Assembly (NCBI RefSeq): GCF_030272615.1
Contig: NC_081414.1
Coordinates: 910,911,009 to 910,975,008 of the forward strand
DNA: 64,000 nt
DNA from: Cryptomeria japonica
Taxonomy: Eukaryota; Streptophyta; Pinopsida; Cupressales; Cupressaceae
Direction of reading: 5' to 3'
Shown: positions 45,853 through 56,623 of the stretch, piece by piece
Position numbering within the stretch: the stretch's first letter is position 1
Layout: each line of letters opens with the position of its first letter
Translations under genes and position numbers: made by a program
The notes under the pieces: generated by a model
What the model was told of the DNA's origin: nothing
The model's input: only the letters and a program-made list of their open reading frames with translations
The model's database searches: none

Positions 45853-46596
45853 TTTCATTAGCATAGCAGATTCTCTCCCCCTCTCTTTTGTTACTTCTTC
45901 TATATGTTACTCTCATTCTTCTATTTGTTGTCCTTAGTGTTGTCTACTTGAGGACGATGCAAAGCATTGAGATCTCTCGATCTCTCTCATGTTGACTCAA
46001 AAGACACATGTGTTCCCTTCTTCTAGGTGACCTTCCTTGATTGGGGAATGAAGAACAATTATGCATACATACATATGATACATATACATGAATTATCATA
46101 TAGCATACTGACCCCGAGGAAAGCGAAGTCACCTCGTGCTTTGTGTTTTGTGTCTATTATCCTTGGGTTTATCTCACACTTGGGGGCTAAATTCTTGCGA
46201 TAACGTGCTCCTTTCCTTTCTCATTTCTTATGTGTATCACTACGTTAAAACAATCACCCCCGGTGAGGCGTGTGCGATCGCTTTAACGTAGGGGGGCATA
46301 CATCCCGTTCATATCTTTTCAAGATACTTGAAAATTTCTTGGCAAATTTAACCTTGCCTTGAAAATTTTTGATATCTTTCTTGCATGACTCATAGTGAGG
46401 GAACCTTACTACTGACAGTCATGGTTCTTCCTCGTGATCTTCCCTTTTACTTTGTCAATCAAAGTTGTAATATCCTTAGTCCACTGGGGGCTTGGTGTGT
46501 CTTGCCTCCTTGACGTGGTGAAAGTCTTTCAATGTTGTTTCCTTGTACTTTACCGGAAGTATGAGCATACATACTCCCGCTAAAGTGGGGGCTAAA
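45853..46596 (+). other. Element E 3' untranslated region and polypurine tract
   Basis: Non-coding. It includes TACTTGAGGACGATGCAAAG shortly after the stop. The tract AAGTGGGGGCTAAA (46583-46596) directly precedes the 3' LTR and is the likely polypurine tract. A similar TGGGGGCTAAA occurs near 46183. Confidence 0.65.
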
Positions 46597-47790
46597 TGTA
46601 GTGTCCTAAAATTGCGACACTTGCAATTTCGACGGCATTTTGGTCTTCACGATGGCGACGCAACACGCAACCTGAATGGAGACCCCAAAACCTGATTACG
46701 ACACTGAAAACTGCATTTTCTAGCACCCTGGCCTGAACCTCCTTGCACCCTGCTGTCCCGGGAGGTGGGACCAGGGCGCCCAGCGCCCTGGTCCCTGGGT
46801 CCTATTTTGGGCCCGGTCTCCTAAGGGGTCTCGGGTCTTTTTGTTTGCAAATTGGAAATTAAACTTTCCTGGTTGGCCTAAGGTCGGGAAAATCAGTCTA
46901 TCAGCCCTAATTGACAAGTATATAAACTACATTTTCCTCTTTCATTTGATATGATGGAAAAGGCGTGGAAACTATACTCAAGCATTCAAGCATTCAAGCA
47001 TTCCTTCAAGCAATTGATCATTTCAAGTCTCCATTCAAGGCTAAGTGTTGCATTCAAGACAAGGATTCAACCATTGAAGAGGAGATCACATATCACATAC
47101 AACATACTACAACAACATACAACATCTATACCTTTGCACATAAGGATACAAACATCCTTAGAACAAGGTATTAGTACTTGTTTTACAGTCATTTACATTT
47201 ACAGCACTTGCTCATTTCTTGGTTAATTCCAAAACCGGGGTTTGACCTAAAGGCAAACCCCTAATCCCTAACCCCCCAATCGTCTTCACTTTTCTGTGTG
47301 TAGGTTGCAGGTACGTGGCTCAAATTGAAGATCTGGAATCCTTGTGCAGAGACGAACAGATCCCCCTTCGTTTCGCGGATTTTTCGGAGGACCGTGGCGC
47401 CGGGCGCCATCGTCCTGACAACTTTTGCTCAAATTTGCAGGACAGTGCCGTATCGACATTTTGCTGCTAATTCCAGGTCCGCAGCTTCATACTGTATCCC
47501 TATCTCAGTTTATAAACGAATCTTGGTCATTTTCTATGCATTCCTAGCTTAATTCTTCTATGCACAATCTTTACAAAAGAGGGTAGCCTTGCTGTCTTAA
47601 CCCTTGAAACTCATTTAGCATCCAATCTTGCATTGTGTGGGATTGGATCTTGTGGGTTTCAACCCCTCTTTTGAATGTAAAGTCTCTCCCCTAAGTGAAA
47701 ACCATCAACCCTAGTGAACCTCCCTTCTCTCTCCTCGGAGTTGGAAGAGGGGAGAGCAACTAGGGTTCGATTGCGATTTTCCGCTTTACA
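46597..47790 (+). repeat. Element E 3' LTR
   Basis: It starts TGTAGTGTCC and ends GCTTTACA. Only one GGGCGCC palindrome unit (46768-46800) is present where the 5' LTR has about three. The hairpin module (about 47372-47437) is shared. Confidence 0.95.
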
Positions 47791-47795
47791 GTATG

Positions 47796-48979
47796 AAATG
47801 CTTATATGTGGTAATGCAGGTGCAACTACATGAAATACAAATGTTTTTGGTGTGTCATTATACTTAGTCATGTGATAGCAGGCTACACGGACTCAAAAAG
47901 GATGATGGAAGTCAATCAAGAACGATGGATGGAAGACAAAAGATATGAAAGTGAAAGAGCTTCTTGTGTATTATCATAATTGATCTTTATTATGGCAAGT
48001 AGGTTATGACAATCGAGGCATATGTTCAACCCAGAAAGTCATTGTACCTATTTGCATGGAGATAAGGCAGTCACAAACAAGGAATGCCCCAGTTCATACT
48101 AGACTCACAGTGTCCTCATATCCTTGGACAAGTCATAACATTACTAAGAGACAATCCATAGACAGAAAATACAAATAGGTGATGATACCCCATCCTCACC
48201 TTTCTAGTCAAAGACATCCTAGAAAAGCTAAAAGACATGTCACCAAGAAGATAAAATCAAAAGAAAACCAAGACTCGACACCAACATCCACTATAGTCCT
48301 CAAGTTTAGTGTCTCTTGTCACTTTTATAAGTCTTATTTGATTATGGTCATAATGTTTACTTTCACAAAAAGGATAGATAGCACTGAACCATATTGTTGT
48401 CAGAGTCTGTTGAAAGATTTGATTTGTTGAAGCCCATTGTTACTGCTGTCTCATCTGAAACTGACTGAATACATGAAACTGATACTTTATTGCAAAGAAG
48501 ACGGGACTTTATTGCGGATCTGTGATGCAAATGTTGCTTTATTGCGGATTGTGCGCGAATAGACTGAAGGAAGCTGGAAGAAACTATACTCCTCAAAACA
48601 TGTGATGTTCTCAGTTCCACACCCATCACTAGACATAGGATTTGTCTTAGCCACAGATAGGATCTAATTTATTATGGATGGAAAGGGAGGAAAAGGAAGG
48701 TATTATTATGAATGGCTAACCAATCTTAGGTAGATCAATAACAAGCCATGATGGGAATGGGTAAGTTTATTATGGATGAATAGGTTATGAGTGTGTAAGA
48801 GAATCCTGAAGGAGAGAGGAGAAATGTCTCTACACATGGCACTGGTGACCCAGTTTTCACCATGGTGCTTGACCAGGGCACCACCGAAGTGGTTTTCACC
48901 GTTGGACGAAATATTTTTCTTTACTTTTTTGATTTTTTTGATTTTTTTTGTATTTTTTGAATTAGGATATTCCAAAGAG
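47796..48979 (-). other. Element D 3' part, no gene recognised
   Basis: Non-coding, continuing element D beyond element E. It includes a T-rich tract at 48908-48962 and a GGTTTTCACC phrase near 48890, resembling the region below the integrase in element B. Confidence 0.5.
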
Positions 48980-50782
48980 CTATGTGTAGAACCTACGAAG
49001 GTGCATGTTGTTGATAGGATCCTCCAAAGGTTCACCTTCTGTAGTTGAGAGTTGATATGCCCCAGATCCATATGCTGCTGTAATGATGTAAGGACCAAGC
49101 CAATTTGGTTCGAACTTGCCCTTCTTCTCTCTATCTTGCTGATTTTTGGGGTTTTCTCTGAGAACCAAATCACCTACCTCAAGTGTGTGAGGCTTTATCT
49201 TGTGATTGTAGCTGCAATGTTCCTTGACTGAATTATGTGTAGCTTGACTGACTGTCTTCCTTGATGAAGGAATTGAGATAGAATTACTAGTGTGTAGACT
49301 ACACGGGCCCGTATGCATGTCACCTGAAGAAGTTTGGGCATCCTTGATAACAAAGTCTTTTGAGGAAGCTCCATTAAAGGTCCATGATGTATCACCAGAA
49401 GGGAAAGGATGTGTGGAACAAGTGGATGAGTGATGAAGGCTTATGATTGCGAAAAGAAGTGAAATTAGGATAGCATGATGGAGTCTTAGGATCAACAAGT
49501 ATTCTTTTTGACTTGAAATTTTAGAACTTTTGCCCCCATTTATTTTGATATTAGGGGAGATCAACTCTTGTTCTTTTTTGTTCATAGGATTTTTATCCTT
49601 GACTTTGATTTTTGCAGAGTCCAATAGCTTTTGATTTGGATTTGGACTAAAAGACTTTTCTTTATTATTGACTTTTAGATTTTTCTTTTCAAAGCTTGAT
49701 TTTTGATCCCCAATGAGTAAGGGCTTTTGTAATTCTTGTTGATCTAAGTCTGGGAGAGAAGTGGAAATGGAATGAGTGGATGACATGGTAAAGCTATGTG
49801 AGTTATCAAGAGGGCTGGCGATACACTTAATAGATTCTTCGTTGGAACCACTCTTAGGACTATTGATATGAAGAGTTGCTTGCACCACTAGAGGAGATTT
49901 GCATTCAGACTTAGTAGCCACAACACTAGGTGGTTCACACCCAATTCCTTGGCATTGCAAATTGTTTGTAGTTTGTTCTTGTCGACTGAATGTCTTAGCA
50001 GATAGTGGGAGTTGATCAACATGAAAGATATACTCACCACATCCCATGTCTTTAAACTTGAAATTTTCTTTGTGCTCTGCTTGTTTTGATGTAGAAGCTT
50101 TCAAGGATTCTGGATCCACATATGATGAAGATGGAATAGCTTCTCGATTGACTGGGATTGTTATTTCTGACCGAGGTTGCAGATTGTTGCAATATATGAA
50201 TGGATTTGGATCCGCTTTGACGGTCACTTCAACTCCATTGTGTGGAAACTTGATACATCGATGATATGTAGATGGTACTGCGCTCATCTCATGAATCCAT
50301 GGACATCCTAGCAATATGTTGTATGTGAGATCAAGGTCTATGACTTGACAAACCACATCCTTTGTAACTGGCCCAACTCTGAGAGGTAAGGTTACTGTGC
50401 CTTTGGATGAACGCTCTTCATCATCATATGCTTTGATAGTAATTTTGTTTGTAGAATTCACATCTTTGTTAGAATATCCCAATTGCTTAATAGTGCTCAA
50501 TGTACAAATGTTTAGACTTGCTCCTCCATCTATTACGACTTGTTTGATTCTATGTTTGTGTATGAAGGCTTTGATGTGTAGTGGTGCATTATGTGGCTGA
50601 CTTACAGAGGCATCATCGTCTTCTATGAATGTAAGAGAGTGTGGAACGGAAAGGTATCCCACCATGGCTTGAAACTGGTCCACGTTCAGATTAGTAGGAA
50701 TGGCAATGTCTCTGAAGATTTTGTCAAGAATAGCTTTATGAGCGAGGGATATGCATAAGAGCTCAAGGATGGAGATGAGCAT
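48980..50782 (-). CDS. Element D protease with fused integrase C-terminal domain
   Basis: 600 codons, open. It lies in the same minus frame as gag and is separated from it by one stop. Residues about 60-200 form an aspartic protease: QVVIDGGASLNIC (active site D-G-G, at about 50519-50540), VTLPLRVG, and ILLGCPWIHEM with FPHNG. A long low-complexity Ser/Lys/Asn linker follows. The last 70 residues (VGDLVLRENPKNQ... FEPNWLGPYIITAAYGSGAYQL) are the C-terminal domain of a Tat integrase. RT, RNase H and the integrase core are missing between them, as by an internal deletion that kept the frame. The product could process gag but not copy or insert DNA. Confidence 0.85.
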   Translation of the reverse strand: MLISILELLCISLAHKAILDKIFRDIAIPTNLNVDQFQAMVGYLSVPHSLTFIEDDDASVSQPHNAPLHIKAFIHKHRIKQVVIDGGASLNICTLSTIKQLGYSNKDVNSTNKITIKAYDDEERSSKGTVTLPLRVGPVTKDVVCQVIDLDLTYNILLGCPWIHEMSAVPSTYHRCIKFPHNGVEVTVKADPNPFIYCNNLQPRSEITIPVNREAIPSSSYVDPESLKASTSKQAEHKENFKFKDMGCGEYIFHVDQLPLSAKTFSRQEQTTNNLQCQGIGCEPPSVVATKSECKSPLVVQATLHINSPKSGSNEESIKCIASPLDNSHSFTMSSTHSISTSLPDLDQQELQKPLLIGDQKSSFEKKNLKVNNKEKSFSPNPNQKLLDSAKIKVKDKNPMNKKEQELISPNIKINGGKSSKISSQKEYLLILRLHHAILISLLFAIISLHHSSTCSTHPFPSGDTSWTFNGASSKDFVIKDAQTSSGDMHTGPCSLHTSNSISIPSSRKTVSQATHNSVKEHCSYNHKIKPHTLEVGDLVLRENPKNQQDREKKGKFEPNWLGPYIITAAYGSGAYQLSTTEGEPLEDPINNMHLRRFYT

Positions 50783-50797
50783 GGGTGTCTTCCCTAA

Positions 50798-51418
50798 CTA
50801 TTCTACAAGGTCGTATTCAGGCTTGGTTGATGAAGAAGCGGTGTTTTTAGCTGGAGCACCTTGAAAATTGAATTTACCTTGATGAGTTGTAACATTACAT
50901 TCAGAGGTAGGTTCAGAAGAAGATCCAATGCCTTTTAGGATGATTTTGGGTCTTTGGGTAGAATTCTCAGTCATTTTATCCTTGATGATAATGGTAGAGA
51001 CATAATTGTCCATCGAAATGTGATTGATAGTTGAATCATAGTTATAGGATGCTCTGGTATAGTTGGTTTGGTCATCTATGGCTGTAGCTTTTCCCTTGTC
51101 ATGTTTTGGGAATGGTTCCTTAAACATCTCATGTTCTTGATTGGATGAGTGCCCTTCAATCTCAATGTCACCCCTATCAATGAGATCTTGTATGATGTTC
51201 TTCAGTCGATGGCAATTTCCTGTCTTATGACCCTTGCTCTTATGAAATTCACAATATTCATCATCATTCCACCAATTTGGTTTAACCTTTGGTTCATATG
51301 GAGGAAAATCTAGAATAGTGATTACCTTGTTTGCCACTAGCTTTTTGAAAAATGACTCAAGTGGTTCTCCCAATGGAGTGTACTTCCTTCGTGATTTAGA
51401 AGTTGTTTGAGTATTCAC
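50798..51418 (-). pseudogene. Element D gag C-terminal part with zinc-knuckle-like motif
   Basis: It lies in the same frame as its neighbours, between stops. After KYTPLGEPLESFFKKL, the motif EYCEFHKSKGHKTGNCHRLK (about 51190-51250) is the gag zinc-knuckle variant C-x2-H-x4-H-x4-C, followed by IIQDLIDRGDIEIEG. The rest is a Ser/Thr/Lys-rich linker leading to the protease. Confidence 0.8.
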
Positions 51419-51448
51419 CTAATTTGATCTAGAAAAAATGAATTTGGG

Positions 51449-52480
51449 TCACACTGTATTGGCATCAACAACACCTTCATTGACTGTGTTCTTGTTTTTA
51501 TTCCAAAATCTTGGCTTGTCTTTTCCTTTAAAGTCATCTTTGTTTTCCTTGAATATCTTAATAACTCCTTGTTCAATTAGGACCTTCTCTATTGCTAAGC
51601 CTTTTTCAATGACATCCTTGAAGGTGGACAAACAAGCTTTCCTTAAGTCATAACCAATCTCTTTGTTAACATTTTGGGTGAACATTTCTACCATTTGTTT
51701 TTGTGGAATTTCACAAGAGCATCTGCTAGCTAGATTCCTCCATCTTTGTAAAAATGATGAAAAAGACTCTCCATCTTTTTGCTTGGTGTTGCACAAAGTA
51801 GTGACTAATATGTCTGTCTCTATGTTGTAGGAGAAATGTGGAATAAATGCCTCTGCTAAGTCACCCCATGACTTCATACTAGGTGGAAGTTGAGAGAACC
51901 ATTCCATAGCTTGATCACCTAGGCTTTGTGGGAATAATCTCATCAAATATGTCTTTTCTGAAGCTACCTCAATGCAAGCTATGAAAAACTGTCTTATGTG
52001 TGCCTTAGGATCCCCTTTTCCTCTATACTTATCAAATTTAGGCGTTACAAAGTGTATAGGAAAAGGAGGCATTGGAATGCTCTTGTCAAATGGATAAGGA
52101 CATATGTCTCTCATTGTGTATGTTGGCTTCGGTGTATTTATGTCCTCCATTTTCTTTTGTAAGTCCCTGATTTGTTGCTCCAAATTGTTCTTAGGTGGAG
52201 ATCGACTTCTTGGACCATACCCTATGCTTGAGGCACCAATTGGAGGAGGAGCATGTTGCATATATGGATGATATTGATCATACACATGTTCATATGGAGG
52301 AGGTCTATAGGGATGTTGCATATATGGACCACTTGGTATAGATTCATGTTGAGGAATGAAATATCTATTTTGTCCATGTATACCATACTCTACAGGCATG
52401 TCATGTTCTAATGTGTTGCCCCCAAATTTGACACGGGGTTTCCTTGTGTCCAAATTTTGAGCATGCCTTTGAATATCCAA
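51449..52480 (-). pseudogene. Element D gag capsid-like part
   Basis: 343 codons. The N-terminal Pro/Tyr/His-rich part (about residues 25-100) carries PYMQH- and PPYEH-like repeats. A coiled-coil-like stretch (LEQQIRDLQKKMEDI) comes next. The gag core follows: FVTPKFDKYRGKGDPKAHIRQF, LFPQSLGDQAMEWFSQLP, LAEAFIPHFSYNI, GESFSSFLQRWRNLASRC. It joins the upstream 52529-53074 part in the same minus frame through one stop, so the ancestral gag read straight through. It would form the particle. Confidence 0.88.
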
Positions 52481-52528
52481 TTGCTTTGGTGGTTGATCCT
52501 TAGCATTGGTATGTGATTGAGCATATCT

Positions 52529-53074
52529 TTATGCATAAGACTTCCATAATGGTCTGTGAAGGTGAGTATCATATGCTTGACCATGTGTATGTGGGACCTC
52601 TGGTTTTTGAAACAAAGATGATGGTGATTCAGGTACCATATATGGTCCTCTATTGCCTCCACTATTAGGTCTCCTTTGATCCATGTTGGAGTGAGGTTGT
52701 TGCAAAGGTCGATTTTCCATTATTTGAGACATGTCAAAATCATGAGGTATCTTGGCTCCACTTTGTGCCATCATTTGTAAGAAGTATTGTCTATCCCTCC
52801 TCATTATTTCCTCAACCAATCGATTGAAACGGGGATCCATAATGGATTCTTCCACATCTGCTGAATGTACAGAAAAGTTGTCTATATTGTCATTGTTGTT
52901 TGTAGTGTCCATGTTCTCAACATTTGGAATGTTTCTATAGGCATCCATGTTAGGTAATGTGTTATGATCAGTATTGAAAAAGACATCATTGTCATACTCA
53001 TAGACACTCATGTTTGCGAACTCTTGAGCCTCTTTAGTTTCTCTCCTAGATTTTTGAAGACGGGTTTCAACCAT
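52529..53074 (-). pseudogene. Element D gag N-terminal part
   Basis: 181 codons from an ATG at 53072-53074 (MVETRLQKSRRETKE), acidic with Asn/Asp-rich stretches and a Pro/Gln-rich tail. It ends at a stop before the capsid-like part and is in the same frame. Taken together, 53074 to 48980 is one frame of about 1360 codons with only about three stops and no frameshift seen. No known domain. Confidence 0.75.
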
Positions 53075-54756
53075 GAACTAGGTATTGACCGAGATGTGTG
53101 AGACTAGATGAAAATGAAAAAAGTATGAAAGACCAAGAGTTGGATGGGATGTAAATGAATCTGAAGTGTACTTGCAATGTCCAAAGTGTAAGACCAAGTA
53201 TGTATGTAGTAGAGTAGGTGTGGCTTCCAAAGAGAGGATAGTTTCTCTTGATGAGGTAAGTTGACCTTGACTCTAAGACCAAATGAGACCCAAAGGTGAT
53301 AGACCTTGATGAGGGACCACTTAGCAAAATGTTGGTGTATGTAGTGTGTTGACAAAGTATGATGAGGACAAGCAAGTGACCTTTTGACTCAAGTTTAGAC
53401 AAATGTAAATTTAATGCAAGATGTAAAGAAATGATGGACTTTGTGAGACCCAAAGACAAGTTGAATGCTAGATGAAAACTTGGAGAAACAACCTAGGAAG
53501 CTCAAGAATTCTGAAACTAATTGCTCTTGTTTGTTGGACTGTAAAATTTTTCCAATTTGTGAAGTTGTTGGTTGTGACCAAATTTGACTGTTCGACTATT
53601 TTTCATGACAAGAGGACACAATGTTGATGAAGACCCAATGTTTGCAAGTGTCTAGACTCCAAAATGACTCCAATAAAAGTGTGTTGTTTGATGTAAAAAT
53701 GTTTTGCATACACTTGAAGACATAAAAGACATAATGCTTTGCTATTTGGTCTTGAATGTTCTGAATGTTTAAAATAAGTCAAGCACAATTCTTATGGCTG
53801 GCCAAAACAATAGTTGTTGATCCCACATGGGGTTTTACCCCAGAGACTACGGTATTCAAAGTGGATACTTAGATGCTTGACCTCACTGGCTCCACCCTCG
53901 GCACTCACTTCTTGGGTCAGCCAAGCATCAGTCCCCACGAAAACTCCCCGTGGTGAACTTTGTATCTCTACTAAGAACCATATGTGTGTGGGCCGCTACC
54001 AGAGGTCCGACCTCCTGCCTCAAAAACTAGAAGGATTTGGGCTTCTAAAACAAAAAGGTGCTAGTAAGGGCATCCGCTCGTGTGGCCATACATGCGGCAC
54101 TTTCAGCTCTGTAAATACAAAAGGCTCCCAGCCGGTAGGGGTTACGCCCTACAACTGATCAAATAAATTTGATCAAACGGGTTTATGGAGAGACATAGTG
54201 TCGGTATGAACTAATCAGCACACGTTATTCATAGTTTTCACCATGAATACAGTTATTTATAGTGGTTTGGAAGAAGATGGCTTTTCTTTTGCTACCACTT
54301 GGGTCATTCTCTTCTCACTAGTAGTCCTAATGACCACATGGGAAGACAAGCCCTCTAAAGATTAAACAAAAAGAGCCTATTGCTCAAGACACAAAAGACA
54401 ATGATTCAATTTTAGTGCACCAATTGAAGTGTTTGCTAGTCTATTGAAAACAAAGCACACAAATAAAAATCCAAAAAACCTTTGCCAAGGACCTACACCA
54501 AAGAGTTGTTAGTAGTTTGGATTGTTTCAAATAATCACCCCTTCCTACAAGCACACAAGTTAGGTAAATTTTAAATCCAAAAGACTTTGTGAAAATAGGG
54601 GCCTTCAACAAAAACTATTTTGCTTTCAAGACAAGCTACACCAATTTCTCTAGCTAGATCTGAAAATGTTAGCTCAAAATAAACTAGATTTGAAACCTTA
54701 AATGCAAAACCCAAAACCAAATCAATAAACCCCCCAAAAAAATTGAAACCGATGTG
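53075..54756 (-). other. Element D leader, no coding recognised
   Basis: No domain in either strand. The block at 53820-54180 is richer in G/C and contains several short inverted repeats, and the short plus-strand frame there is not convincing. A CACTTGGGTC...TTCTC word (54296-54315) matches element B's leader. Confidence 0.5.
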
Positions 54757-55010
54757 CACAGACACGGTTACCTTCGACACAGACGTGACTTCATGATGCA
54801 GACGCGGTTCTATGAGACACAGAAGCGGCTCCCGAACCCAGATGCGACTTTTGGACACAGACGTGTCTAAAAACACCACAGACGCGACTGAGGAACACAA
54901 ACGCAGATTTCAGAATTTGCAAAATAAAATACTGTCGATAACATAGACATGGTTCTAGATGTCGCAGATGCACCAGAAAATCAAAAACACGATCCGAAAG
55001 TACGCAGACG
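54757..55010 (-). repeat. Reverse GCGTCTGTG array, about 20-bp spacing
   Basis: CACAGACGCG-type words at 54757, 54778, 54798, 54818, 54837, 54857, 54877 and 54896, and further copies near 54942, 54963 and 55003. On the minus (element) strand they read GCGTCTGTG. It lies in the gag leader, upstream of gag and close to the 5' LTR. Confidence 0.88.
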
Positions 55011-55102
55011 CGAAAATATCAAAATGCTGTCGAAAATGTCAGATCTGCAACTTCAAAACACAAAATTTGCAACAAGGATGTTAAATGCAAAAAGGGACAA
55101 GA

Positions 55103-55120
55103 GTCCCATCGGGCGTGCCA
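55103..55120 (-). promoter_or_regulatory. Element D primer-binding site
   Basis: Three bases from the 5' LTR, the minus strand reads TGGCACGCCCGATGGGAC. It ends in the complement of a tRNA CCA and has acceptor-stem form; I could not assign the tRNA. Confidence 0.6.
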
Positions 55121-55123
55121 AAA

Positions 55124-55871
55124 TGTATATGGTGAAAATGGATAACAACAATAACGATATTGAAAGGCTAAATGAATTCAACAACAAAGATCCACCATAA
55201 CATATGAAGATTACCTAAGACAATGCAAATCAAATGAAATCACAAAGATTATACCATCACATGTCCAATAGGGTTTGGATCTCCATTCTTCCTATCTCCA
55301 TTGATCTTGCTCGATATATTTGCTCTCAGATTTTATGTGCGCACAAGAGCTCAACAAAGAACGAAATGTGGTTACAAGTAGGATTGCGTATGCCAAGTGG
55401 TCAATTGATCAAGTAGTTAGGGTTTGATAATGAAGGAAGCATCTCCTTATATAGAAGACACTATATGAAATGGAGGGATAAGATTGAGAGGTGTAAAAGG
55501 AGGTCGGCTATGATTAGAGGGTAGGTAAAAGAAATAATAAAATAATGAAAGGGGTAGGTAGTGTATGAATTAAGGGATGAATGACATGTATCATGGGTAG
55601 AAAAGGTTAATGACTTAATTAAATAAATAAATATTTATTTAATTAATAGAAGAAGTGGGATCAATTAAATAAATAAGATATTTATTTAATTTAGGAAAAG
55701 AATAATTTAAATAAATAAATGTATTTATTTAAATGAGAAATAAGGCTAGAAGAGGATAAATGAATTAATTAATTAAATAAAGATTTATTTAATTAATAGA
55801 AGAATTAAGCTTAGATAATTAAATAAATAAAATATTTATTTAATTAGACTGGACAATTTTAGGTGTCTACA
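55124..55871 (-). repeat. Element D right LTR (5' LTR)
   Basis: It starts TGTATATGGT and ends GGTGTCTACA, and shares the U3 palindromes and the conserved body with the left copy. It lacks about 22 bases present there. Confidence 0.95.
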
Positions 55872-56623
55872 CAAGCATCTAAGTCTTCTTCATTCATCCA
55901 TGGGAGCAACATTACAACATTCATTTGCAAGCATGTGTGTGTTAGGGTTTTGTCATGTTATATGCCATTTCATATAACATTTGTGATTACATTCAAAAGC
56001 AAAGCAATCATCATCAACAAGTTGCAGATCTACAAGGTATACATCTCCATTATTTACGTTCAAGCATTTGCAATTAGTTTCTTTCTAGGTTGATTCCTCA
56101 ATCAGGGTTTGACTGAGGTAAACTCCTATCCACAACCCCATTTTATTCTCTCTATGTGTGTAGGTTGCAGGTGCGCAACTGTAATTGCAGGTTTGGACTT
56201 CATTTGCAGAGACAGAAGAACCATTTTTGTTTCACGGATTTTGTGGCGGACCATGTACATTCCCGCCACAGTCCTGATGACTTTTCTCTAAATTTGTAGG
56301 GCAGATCCATATCAGTCTAATTAGCTCAAATCCGAAGTCACAACGCGATCCCGAACTGGTAGCTCCTCATTTCACTCATTTCCTCTCTCTTTTCCACATA
56401 GTCAACAAGTCAACTTTCTCATTTACAAAAGAGGGTAAATCACACTTCAACCACTTGCAATCCACTCAGAATTCACATCCTTGTTTCCCTCGGATTTGGA
56501 TCTAGTGGATTCAACCCCTCTTTTGAATGTAAATTTCTTCCCAAGTGAAAATCATCCTAGTGGATTCCTTTCTCTCTCCTAGGTGGGGAGTCACTAGGAT
56601 CCAATTTTCCACTTTATAGACCC

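Larger units (their letters stand above)
39970..47790 (+). mobile_element. Element E: gag-protease-only LTR element
   Basis: It is flanked by gtatg (39965-39969 and 47791-47795). LTRs at 39970-41224 and 46597-47790 are nearly identical; most of their length difference comes from the number of GC-palindrome units (about three against one). It has a tRNA-Trp-type primer site and a purine tract. Inside is a single long frame (42409-45852) with one stop, coding gag and a protease-like domain. No RT, RNase H or integrase is present, so it is non-autonomous. It sits inside element D, so it is the youngest layer here. Confidence 0.95.
35673..55871 (-). mobile_element. Element D: non-autonomous Tat-like element (gag-PR, integrase tail)
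   Basis: It is flanked by caagc (35668-35672 and 55872-55876). LTRs are at 35673-36442 and 55124-55871 and are nearly identical apart from a small deletion, so the insertion is young. The polypurine tract beside the left LTR and the primer site beside the right LTR show minus-strand orientation. It codes for gag, protease and, fused behind them, only an integrase C-terminal domain. RT, RNase H and the integrase core are absent. It also carries an antisense PMD gene. Element E lies inside it. Confidence 0.93.
35246..56618 (+). mobile_element. Element C: solo LTR split by element D
   Basis: The two halves 35246-35672 and 55877-56618 form one LTR of about 1.17 kb that starts TGTAGTGTCA and ends TTTATA (the expected terminal CA appears mutated). 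It is flanked by gaccc (35241-35245 and 56619-56623). Its head resembles element E's LTR. A GC hairpin-type motif lies at 35417-35455 in the left half and another at about 56230-56300 in the right half. No internal region remains. Confidence 0.9.

Noticed and set aside
53814-54158. 114-codon plus-strand frame in element D leader
   Set aside because: Opposite to the element, no domain, and it lies in a structured non-coding block.
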